From Lineus longissimus (Eukaryota > Nemertea > Pilidiophora > Heteronemertea > Lineidae): a DNA stretch of 64,000 nt. The position numbers were made by a program, and so were the translations under genes. Position 1 is the first letter of the stretch. Each line of letters begins with the position of its first letter. Of this stretch, positions 1 through 10,593 are shown one piece after another. The DNA lies in assembly GCF_910592395.1 (NCBI RefSeq), contig NC_088317.1, positions 8,558,001-8,622,000 of the forward strand, written 5' to 3'. A model generated the notes under the pieces. That model had not been told where the DNA came from. It did no database searches and was given only the letters and a program-made list of their open reading frames with translations.

Positions 1-3000
1 TATATTTGGAGGAGGTTGACAAGAAAAGCCTGTGTCCTTTTAATGACAATAAAGATTCACTTTAGAAGATGGAATCTCCATGATGCCATTCAATATATAT
101 TATGAAAAACACATCGATTAAACTGATCCTAATTTTGTTTAATACTAAATAGTAATTGAAAGCTATTTACTAATTACTATTTATTTTAGTAATAAATGGT
201 CAGAAAAACGAGAATTTTAATTGAGTGTAATATTGTATCCGGGAAGTCAGAGTTAGTCGAAAGCATAAAATAAGTCACAGATGTAGTAACAGTACCACCA
301 GAAACATTAGAGTTGTGGAGAAATTATCATGGGAAAGTCTGCTTGAACTACTGTATAATTACCCGAATAGATATTCCGAAGAATTTTGATTGATGGCAAT
401 AGAAACATTCATTGAGAGATGGTGCTCTTCTGAAGGGAAAACAATGATTATGGAGAGAAGCATGTTCTCATCACACTGTATCTTTTCACGTCTGAGTTGG
501 TTAAATGAGAATTTAACTCATAGTCAATTTGATTAGCTAAAGAACATACATTCAAAGCACTACAAAAAAAATGTGTGAGCTTCCCAATTACATGGTTTAC
601 CTCAGAACAGATCCAATGGTTTGTTGGATGGAAGATGAAAGAGGTTAGGGAGAAATTTATGGTGCTCATAACTATGACTTCGTCAAGAGAGCATGACTCA
701 ACTTAGATTTAAATAGTAGTTGACTTTATAATAAGAGAACATGATTGTAATGAAGCTTCTTTTGAGTATTACTTATCAGAACAAATAAACACAAAATACT
801 TTGAAATAGATATCCTTTTACAATTCTTGGTGGACATTTGATTTCCTACCGCCTAGTGTCACCATTTTCACATTCCTAACCGATTTATTTAGAATGATAA
901 AAACTGAAACCGAAAGTATTAATAAGGTTTGCAATTATTCAATAGAGTCAAACTTAGATGTTTATGAAGCTACTTGGCCTAAGTACCGATGCAATGTAGG
1001 GCTTTTTGGATTTTGAGGAAAGTTGAAGGTGAAAGGGTTCCTGAATCCCCTGCCACAACCACAACCGCAAATACAAATAAAATATTAGTGATTCCAGATT
1101 TCCATACACACATCATTTCAGTTTAAGTGCGTTTTGTATTGAATGGAAAGATAAAATAAAATGAGCTGGAATTGACCATGTTGAAATTAACTGTAATCAA
1201 AGAGATTAAATAATCATTGAACTAGCAGAGGATAACGATTTCTCATTGGAAGAAACATTTGATTAAGAAGAACGTGAAGACACCAAGATTGAAAAAAAAA
1301 ACGATTGATGACATTGAATTGGAAAATAATAAAATAAAAGAGGTTAGAAAAAGCATACTAAAAGTTGTTAATAAGTGGTTAGGATTTAGACAAGAGAAGT
1401 TTAAAAAGAAAGAAAATACTACTCCACCAAACAAACTTCTTCCATTTTACGTAACATATCTTATTATAAAATCAAATTTGATTGATCACAGTTAGACATT
1501 GTTTAACAATAAACCTTATTATACATTTTGCATTGTACCAGTAGAGGATGGTGACCAGGTAAATCTTCAAAGACATAAATTGCACTAAAGTTGTTAACAA
1601 ATTTACAAATCATATCAAATTTGATATCACTGATGTGACTGGTAACCTAGTTACATTAGAGGAACACCAATTACCCTACATTTTTCACTTGAAACTGTAG
1701 AGGATGTATTAAGAGAGTAACTACTCCATTAAAAATAATTTTTGTTCTTTAACCACCTCTTTCACCACACGGGTATCTACTATTACAACATTCTCTTTAA
1801 CAAAATGAGTTTCTGGTCTTCCAGGTTATATTTTTTTCTTAAACATAAAGTAAATGATAGCGACAATATCAACTGCTGCCACAGCTACAAAGTTACCAGA
1901 TGAGGTCTTAGAGACACTTGATTCATACTCTTTTTCGGGTTCTGGTTCTGGTTCTTGTTCTGCTTCAACCTTGTTGGGTTCGACCGGTTCTGGTTGTCTG
2001 GTATCCCTTTTTAACCTACTACATTCTTGTGATATTTTACCGAAATTCTTTTGACCACACTAATTGCTTCTCTGGTCTTTGTTTCTTTGGTTTCTCAATG
2101 TTTGTCATCCGAGCTACGCTAGCGCTTTGCTCTTTTGACGAAGTCATGCTCTCATGACTATGTCTGACCTGTGTCACAGGAGTTCTCCTGGTCCATTTAT
2201 CTTAATTGATTTTTCCTGACTGTGGTTTTGCTCATTCGAGCTATGCTCCGATTCTGAATCTCTTGCTGATGTCCCAAAGTGATTAGAGATGACGATGCCA
2301 AAGCGCTAAATGCTACCATCCTAAGACTGATCCACCCTAACCATTTGTCAAGTTCATTGGTAGAGAGGTGATTTCTTAACTCTTTCGGGACGCTTGGTGT
2401 GCTGGGCGTATTATGTGTTTCCCACACTATTTCCGTATGATACGCTCTGCGTATTATGCCTTCAACACAGTGATACACTATGTGTATGGTGCTGCCATCT
2501 CCTAATAGCTCATAAAACTGGCTGGTTTGCCAGGTTTCCCCCGGGATTTTGGCGCGATTTGCGGAGTGGCATGTTGTAGCAATAATAGCGAAAATACAGT
2601 TGTCCTCTTATGCGGAGGAGGACCTGGCTGGGGCGTTTATGAATGATTCATACAGTGGGAATGATGATATTGATTTAGGAGATGATGGTTTGAGTGACTC
2701 TGGTAGATCCCCCACCCCCCGAAAAAGACTTGAGCAATTTCATTTATCTGCATTTATTTTCAAAATTATATCAACACCAGATGGCGATGTAATCACCTAC
2801 ACAGGCTTGTAACATTCAAAAATCAATTTGTATGTAATAAAATAGCATATGCCACATGTTTTTTTGAAGACTTTCAAGAGTCTGCAAAAATTTGCGGAAA
2901 TTGACGATTTTCACCAAGATTAAGAAAACACCCCCAAAAATCATGTTCCAATCTTTTTCTAATAATCCTCTGCTAAAATACGCAGAACAATATGATCCTT

Positions 3001-4641
3001 CTGGTATATGCTGATTTTTTTATCAGGGGCACTGATAACTGTTTAGGGCTTATTACAATCACCAAAATTGACATTTGACTGAGTCACGGAATATGCTAAT
3101 TAGATCACTGGATCACAGTTTAGGAAGTTGTTTGTATGTTCCAAGTAGTTGTTTGATGTGATCTCTTTTACTTTTTGAGAACTAGCCCATTTAAAAAAGG
3201 TCCTAAAAAGGCCAACATTTGGCTTCGTCCCTTGGTGAAAATAACTGCCGTCCCGAAAGGGTCAAGTCGTCCTAAAGATCAGCTGCATCATCAACCGGCA
3301 AGAACACCTTTGTGAATTTAGTGGAAGTTTTTCATTCAGCCTGGCAGCCATCTTTGACTGGTATATCATATGGTGTTTCAATATATCTTTCTCTGTCTAA
3401 CTATCTAAGTCATTAAATGTGATATGTTTATTCAAGAAGTCTTTGCTTTTTCGTATAGAAACTAGCACTTCAATGGTTTGTTTGGCTTTAATACCACTAT
3501 CAGTAAAGGTTTGTTGACCAATAGTCGAGCTTTGTTGATTCTTAGTCGAGTTTGAGGCTAGGTGACTGCTAGTTGAGGCTAGTTGACTGCTTGGAGAAGC
3601 TAGATGGTGACTAGGGTAAACCTGACCTAGACTAGGGTTAACCAGATTTGAACTAATAAATACCTGTGTTGCTGTGTAGTTGAACTTTGTTCTCTTGACG
3701 AAATCATAGTCGAGCGTTGTTGATTCCATTGTTATGAATGATGGGTAATAACACCAATATGTTTAATATGTTGTTGGATTGCCGCTGTGTTGTTCATTGT
3801 ATTAATTTAATTGGATATTCATTTTTTTTGTTTTTTTTCAATTTTTACTCTTACGTCTTGATCTATGATGAGATAAGATATCTCTTTGGCCTTTAAGATA
3901 CATGGTAAAATTATTCTAGCTTTTGAGCTTTACTCCAGGGACGAAGTATAAGTCATTGTCATGCTCTCGGAACAAGTTTAGATTCCTTGATCAGTATCCT
4001 TAGCCATAATTAAAATCTCATTTACATCTTCTTTATCAATTTAAAAAAAAAAACGCTTCTTGTGAAACCATTCCATAACTGGTTTAAATCATTGATTCGG
4101 CCCTTGTTTGTCAGATAAAGATTCAGCGCTATATTATATATTTTTAACCCATCAAAAACTTGGTGTAAAAAGGTCGAGCTCTCTTGTTCCCTTGACGAAG
4201 TCATAGTCATAGTCATGTCGTGTGATAGCATTTACATGGGTCTCTTTCAGTGGCATACCAGGGATAATTCTATGTCGATTAATGACATAAAAATGACTTT
4301 TAGTTCATGAAAATGACAACATGTGGCGCCTTTTAAATCGTTAAATTGACACCAGGTGTTTTCTTATCTAGTTTCAAAGTGTCTAAAACATACTTTATAT
4401 TGGAAATATCAGTGTAAATAGTGTAGTAATAGGAAAAAGGTAATTCTAGAAATTGTCTTTTTTAAATTAAACTCAAATGCCTCTAGAAATGGTCTTTTCC
4501 CTAGAATTAAGGTCAAAGACCATGTTTTTGCGGTGGTTTATTGGCGTACATTCTATTTCGTATTACTCATGTCTCTGCCCTATAGACATGTATAATATCT
4601 GATTTTTTCTTGCTTGGCGCTTCTCCTTTTACTTAGTACTA
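1..4641. other. AT-rich region without a firm gene
   Basis: I see no convincing coding exon here. Short open frames on both strands lack recognisable domains. A loosely repeated motif around a core like GACGAAGTCAT recurs near 673-700 (reverse orientation), 2136-2160, 3692-3712, 3941-3965 and 4193-4215, sometimes followed by CATGCTCTC. A short + strand frame at 1605-1694 vaguely recalls the end of a Polinton minor capsid protein (see findings), which would make this the husk of an old element. Nothing else could be assigned. Confidence 0.4.
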
Positions 4642-5407
4642 ATGCAAGTATCAATGCGTATCTTTCCCCCCCCCCCTCCTCAAGGGTCGACAAGATTTTG
4701 CGCCGTTTCTCTGCCGAAGCTTGAGGTATTTTCTTCCTGGAATTGTCGTATTCTTGGCGATGAAGTGCGAGGTCGTTGTGATATTGCGCCGAAAGCTTAA
4801 CGACAAGATTGGATCAGCCGTGTTTTGTTTGCCGTAATCTTGGCGAAGACCCGGCGGGGTCATCGTCGTAATCTTGCCGGATTGGGGATTCCCCCTTGCG
4901 CATGCGTGGTACGCAATTTTTCGACGCTGTCACGCTTTTCATGCTGTTGTAGTGAACGCGTGTGTCGTGTGTTCTCGCATACTTTCGGGCATACTTTGCA
5001 GGTAATTTGTGTTTCATTTTCTTTGTATCATATCATCGTAAGATTTGGAGACCAAGGACTCGCTGAAGCCCTGAGGTTATCGATATAATGGCCTTGATTT
5101 TTAGCCCCTGCGACCCTATCTCTGCTGTGCTGCTAGTGCAGTGCCGAGTTGTGGTGGTCGAACATCTTTGGTGATTTCTGACCTAAAAAGGTGATAGCAT
5201 GTCGAACATCTTAGGAAAAGGTGGTTAGGTGTCGAAATCTTTCCACATCATTGGATAATAGCAAGTGATAACCTGACGATTTTTCATAAGTGTCTAATGA
5301 ACTCCTGCCGTAACTTAGGTGAAGTGCATTGGGTATATTGTCGTGAAGGTGTCGAACCCTTGAGGAGGGGGGGGGGGGGGGGGAAAGATACGCATTGATA
5401 CTTGCAT
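4642..5407. mobile_element. Fold-back / inverted-repeat element, 766 bp
   Basis: The two ends are inverted copies of each other. Both arms read ATGCAAGTATCAATGCGTAT inward, then TCTTT, a long run of C (G on the other side), then CTCCTCAAGGG and a GTCGA(C/A) motif. The arms match over roughly 50 bp. The interior has no transposase and repeats a GTCGAA motif several times. No clear target-site duplication was found, so the superfamily is open. It directly abuts the dispersed repeat starting at 5412. Confidence 0.6.
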
Positions 5408-5411
5408 AAGG

Positions 5412-6374
5412 GCTCTGTCGTGAGACTCCGTACATCCTTAGATCCGAGAGAGGAATTACAAAAAAACTACAGTAATTCTATCATTTGGTTGTATTAGGCT
5501 TCATGATGATCAAAGTTCACAATATTTGAGGTTATCACTTATAAATGAGATCCTTACACTTTAGAATCAACCTTTACACTAACTACTTCAAATCAATATT
5601 CCTGTTTGATGCTAGGAGTGGGCGTGAGTGGATGAGATTTGGAGAGACTAGGCCATGTTCTGTTCAGGACCACCGATGGGTTACAATCGTACAATTGTAA
5701 TAATAATGATATTATTATTATTATATTTATTAAATAAGAGTGCTACAATAACGAATAAAATCATTTCCTAAGCACTTTACAAAAGATAATATACAAAGAC
5801 GTAAAATAAGTGTGACAGAAATAAAAGAAGAATATTTTAGTACATTATGAAAGACAATTTTTGACATTTTTGATAAAAAAGTTGACTAGACATTACTAAA
5901 ACATTTTATAAAAAGCTGAGTTTTAGGCGTTTTTTGATTGCATTGGTGTCTGCAAGCTTGCGCAAAGAGACAGGGAGAGAGTTCCACAATTGTTCATCGG
6001 TAAAGACTGCAGCAAATTACTTATTTCTTAGAACGGAAGTTATCCGCCTACATAAGAGGCTGCAGAAGGAAAGTCCAAAGTATTCTTTACGATGTGCCGC
6101 CAAGCCTAGCAACACAATTGCTAGAGTATGTCTTTCATTACTATGACAATATGCAGTTTCTCCCCACCCACTCACCATAAGAACTCAAATTCCTCAATCC
6201 AACACAACTTCCAATGTATTTAACTCAAGCGTAATGCCCGGTCAATCTTATTCTCAAGGATCCCGGAAGCAAATGATTTATTGTTCATTTATAAAACACA
6301 GACTTGCTTCTAATTAATCAAATATCGAAATTTCAAACTATATCTAATATCATAAAGTCCAAATCGTCAGCCAC
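5412..6374. repeat. Dispersed repeat A, copy 1
   Basis: This stretch is colinear with 27374-28080. Both copies start with GCTCTGTCGTGAGACTCCGT and end with AAATCGTCAGCCAC. They differ by scattered substitutions, by a roughly 290-bp insertion present only in this copy (5699-5985), and by a block of about 36 bp present only in the other copy. There is no open frame of note and no terminal inverted repeat, so this is a non-coding dispersed repeat of unknown class. Confidence 0.8.
5699..5985. mobile_element. Short insertion with 8-bp target duplication
   Basis: Repeat A copy 2 lacks this segment. Here it is flanked by ACAATTGT at 5691-5698 and again at 5986-5993, which fits an 8-bp target-site duplication. 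One end is a TAA/ATT-rich run and the body contains a motif like CTAAGCACTTTACAAAAG. This resembles short interspersed elements seen in many marine invertebrate genomes, but I cannot name a family. It has no coding capacity. Confidence 0.6.
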
Positions 6375-7192
6375 ATTTGCCGGCTCTGAAATTAATATGA
6401 CTTTAATAATCATTTCACATATCCAGTGGCTATACACAATTCCTAAAATACACTGCCATCTAGTAGCAGAACCACAGGAAGTGACGCAGAGTGAGGCAGG
6501 TAGGTCAGCAACCTGCATTGTGTAGCGTGTAGAGTGTTGAACAATAGCTATCATCGAAATTGATCCAAATAACTCTATTGTGCGTGGTGTTGGGCTAGTC
6601 TTGCCACAGTAAGTAGGGTAATTAATGGGTTTCATGTCAGTGAACATGATAAGTGATAATAATTGACCAATTGAACAATGAGGGCAATAAAACAGTATGA
6701 TGTTGTTTGGGTCATGTGATGAGGAGGCTGGCTGAAGCCATGCATTGCATGCATTGGATTCTGACATGGACATGATTTACTTAATCTAATTCAATTGTAG
6801 AAGGCCTCTGTAGTTGTTTCTATTCTAGGTTGGCTAGGTCTTACATCAGTTTGGGCCAGAAATATGTAGGAGATGCCTTTGACTTTGTGTTTCCCAAACC
6901 TACTATGATTTTGCTTGGTTATGGTGGGTTTTTTTGAGTGGCTGTCAGTCACTCAAAAATGTCAGTCAAAATGACCCCAAGTCCCAAGGCCAAGTCAATT
7001 TTAAACTGTATGCCTAGGCCTAGTTTTATTTGCATTGCCGGAGTGTAGGCCTGTGATTCATGGGCCTTATGATTTAGTTGCAATGTTCAATTATTGCATG
7101 ATTTAAAAAAAGTAATGATAGTGCAACATTCCAAACACCAATGCTGCAACAAACTAAATAAATACACGTTTATTTTAATTGCAGGCTAGAAG

Positions 7193-10100
7193 ATGGACTC
7201 AAGTGTCCACAGTGATGACACCACACTGCCACCATCATTACCAATCGGGATTGACTGTGGGATTCCACCGCCACCAAGGACAAATACCCCTAGGCCTGAT
7301 GTACCACCAGTACCATCCGTAAGCCCTGCATGCAGCGACATAATACCAGTCATGCCAGTAGCTGAATCTGATTCTGAGTGCATTGATCCCTCATTGCTGG
7401 ATGATGCTGGTGATCCTTTTTCATTGGATCATGAATCTCCTGTATTTCATGCTGTCTTACATGAAAAATACGAGATGCATGATTCAATCTCATTGGATCA
7501 TGAATCTCCTGTATTTCATGCTGTCTCACATGAAAAACACGAGATGCATTATTCATTCTCATTGGATCATGAATCCCCTGTATTTCATGAAAAACACAGG
7601 ATTCATGATTCCAATGAAAATCCAATGGGAGGATATCCAGAGCATCCAGACAATGATGGGACCATGTCACCAGTGTCTGATTGCCAGAAGTGCTACAAAT
7701 GTCGACGTCCACTGTCTTGTCATGACAAGGAATGCTTGTCATGGATGACAACCGTGATGTCAGAGGACATGATAGAGTTCGACTCATCAGATGAGCTACA
7801 GTTCCAAATGGAAGTAATGGATTAGTTTTAGGTAAAAAAGTACAATACTATTTTAATGCCAATGACATTAGTAGTATGTATTTTCAAGGATAATAGATAC
7901 AGAAAAAGAGAAAGCATCAATACACTTGTACTACTAGTATTTGCACCAAAAATGTGTACCGTACAAATACATGTATTTGCTACTCAGCAAAAACAATTGA
8001 AATTGTGATTAACCTGTTTCTTTTGCAGACCAACAATAAAGATAATAATGGATGTTCAAGGCAGCCCTGTCAGTGTGAGGAGGTAAGAACAGGAGACCAA
8101 TACTACACACACATCTGCTAACAATTATTTCCTGAGTTTAGAGCAGTAGTATACAGTTCTGTGATGTGGAATATCCTTAACCTTAGCAACTGTTTTGCCC
8201 TGTTTAGATGACTTTAAACATGAAGTACATTACCGACCAGTCAATAAAAACAACCCTGTATTTCAGCTAAATGAAGATGCTATTCCTGGAGCGAAACTTG
8301 TTCATCCCCCTGAAAACTGCAAGATTCGCGAATTAAAATTATAGCTTAAGTGCCGTAATTTGAAGTTCAGGGCAACAGACACTAAGGCGGTGCTTGTCAA
8401 TAGGTTAGTAACATCATACATGGCAATGTATAAATGTTTGATAAGTAAACAATTCCAGCATTGCAATATGAATATGATACATATACAATATTTCTTGGAA
8501 CCTGTGGTCACTATATACATGTACATGCTATAATGTCTAAACTGATTGTCCTTGTCCTTAATGGCTTGTTTGTGTTCTCTTTGTAGGGTGCGTACATTGA
8601 TAGCAACAGGACACAAAGTTACTATTACTGACCCTGATCCTGGACAGTGTAATCAGCAGAGAAAAAGGGCAAGCTGTCCAAATTGTTCTGCGGATCTACC
8701 CCTTACTAGTGTAAGAAGCAGCACTGATGCAACTGAAGAACACCATTTCCCCAAAACCGGATGGACGAAAAGCTCACAGGCAATTCCAAGGACTTTTGGC
8801 CACCACTGCATAATGTCACATATCAGCAAGTCAGGGAGGAATACGTATGTGGAAAATCACTGGAAAAAGGTTATCGTTTTTTCTTTGATAATTACGTACA
8901 TAATATACAGTGTACCACTACAAACCAGCTGGTCCATTTTCAAGCAAAGTGCTATCGTTCTCAAAGAAAAAACGAGACTCCCCACTCGCTGAAATTGACA
9001 TTATGCAGTGATGGCAGTGTTAAATATGCAAACTGTTCCTGTGCCGCTGGTCTGCAGGGTATGTGTAACCATATTGTCGGTCTATTGTACATGTTAAATC
9101 ATATTATAATGTTCGGTGCAAAAGAGTTCCCCGAGGCTGGCACTTGCACAGACAACCCACAACAGTGGCACAGCCCAGAACAGCGGGGCTGGCACCGGAG
9201 CCAATAATGGGTTATACTGTGATAAAGCCTTCATATGGAAACAAGAGGTTGAAGGGCATTAAATCAACTCTCTACGAGGCTCGTGCTCCTTATGTTAGGC
9301 AGGTAGACCCTGAAGAAGTGACCTCTCTTGTGAAAGACTTATCACAGTATAATCCTGATTTGGGTGCCTGTGCAAATGTCAACCTTGGGGATGTCACTGT
9401 ACCCACAAAGATGGGGTTTAACACAACTGTCGGCTCTACCCTAAGCCATCAGCTTGCCCTGACAGAGGGTAACACCAGTTTTGTCTGTGATATATCTGCT
9501 ACTGCTAATGTTACTTTAGTCAGCCCTGTTAATCAGTCATTCAAGCCTTTACCAAAAGTATTGGATGGTCCATATAACCTCTTTGATTTTAATCTGACAT
9601 ACAGGGATAAGAGTATGTTTAAAGGAATGATCCAATCCAGGGATGAAGCTATCCAGCTTGAAGTATCAACTGTAGGTCAAGCAAGTAATGCACTCTGGGC
9701 CAAATCTAGGAAAAACCGCATCACAGCGAGTAATTTTGGTCTTGTGTGTAAGAGGAAGCAGCGGACAGAAAAGTCTGCAGAGTGCTTAGTGCTGGGAAAG
9801 TCCTTAGCCATGTTCCTGCAATCCGGCATGATAGAGAAAATGAGTCAAGAGCCATTGAAACGTACTCCAAGTACATGCAGAATGCTGGAAATTCAATATC
9901 CGTCATCAATTGTGGTTTAGTCATTAACCCATATTTTCCTTGGCTTGGTGTATCACCTGATGGGAAGGTAATTGACTGAACTGCTGGGTACGGGTTGTTA
10001 GAAATTAAATGCCCATTCTCTGCCAAAGACATTGACCCAGTTGAGGTATGTGCAGACCCGAAATTCTGCATTGAGATAGTTGATGGTATGCCAAGATTGA

Positions 10101-10300
10101 AACAGTCACATTCATATTATTACCAGATTCAGGGACAGAAGGGTGTCACTGGCATGCCTTGGTGTGATTTTGTAGTGTTCACAAAAAAAGGAATGCTTAT
10201 TCAGCGCATCAACTTCGACCACACTTTCTGGAATAACATGTTGAAGGATTTGACATCTTTTTATATGACCACTTGCATTAAGCAGATTAAACCACAATAA
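7193..10300 (+). pseudogene. Decayed SAP-SWIM-YqaJ nuclease gene of the transposon
   Basis: Four exons fit in phase: 7193-7813, 8029-8082, 8267-8403 and 8587-10300. Exon 1 is preceded by an acceptor-like TTGCAG and carries three copies of a roughly 23-residue repeat around SLDHESPVFH, then a Cys pair motif (CQKCYKCRRP). Exons 3-4 give a SAP-like helix pair (IRELKL...TDTKAVLVNRV). A SWIM zinc finger follows (CSCAAGLQGMCNHIVG), then a YqaJ nuclease domain with WAKSRKNRITASNFG, SPDG and the catalytic-type GLLEIKCPF. YqaJ proteins are lambda-exonuclease-fold nucleases; a role in transposition is only inferred. It is dead: an in-frame TAG in the SAP exon, frameshifts near 8747, 9180 and 9826, and a TGA near 9977. 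The gene converges with the transposase gene. Confidence 0.8.
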
Positions 10301-10384
10301 ATGACAGTGTCAGGTTCATTTTCTCTACCATACCGCATTGCAGGAACATTGCACGCAAAAAGCCCTTGACTGTTCAAGCTTCTC

Positions 10385-10520
10385 TGATCTCTACCACCTC
10401 ACAATAAGATAATTAACTCGACGTAAAATTCATGTATGTTAAACAGTTAAATGACATCATTCAACTAATTAACATGCATGTATTTCATGTCGAGTTAATT
10501 ATCTTCTATTGAGGTCATAA
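10385..10520. repeat. Hairpin between two convergent transposon genes
   Basis: Arms of about 50 bp face each other: the left arm contains AGATAATTAACTCGAC and the right arm its reverse complement GTCGAGTTAATTATCT, with CCTCA outside both and CATG-containing sequence inside. It lies between the stop of the YqaJ gene (10300) and the stop of the transposase gene (10594). It could be a tiny inserted element or a shared 3' end structure for both transcripts. Confidence 0.7.
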
Positions 10521-10593
10521 TATATTTCTTGTTAAATTGTTCCATGGGTTTGATATTTCCAGCAATCCCACCAATTCTTCACATTCATCTGCA

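Noticed and set aside
2549-2812. Acidic short frame resembling the start of a piggyBac transposase
   Set aside because: Only an acidic stretch; no catalytic domain follows and no TTAA-flanked ends were found.
6333-6773. 146-residue - strand open frame
   Set aside because: No domain signature, and it spans repeat A and the candidate end of the large transposon.
7350-7787. Open frame opposite to the first exon of the YqaJ gene
   Set aside because: A shadow of the tandem-repeat exon on the other strand.
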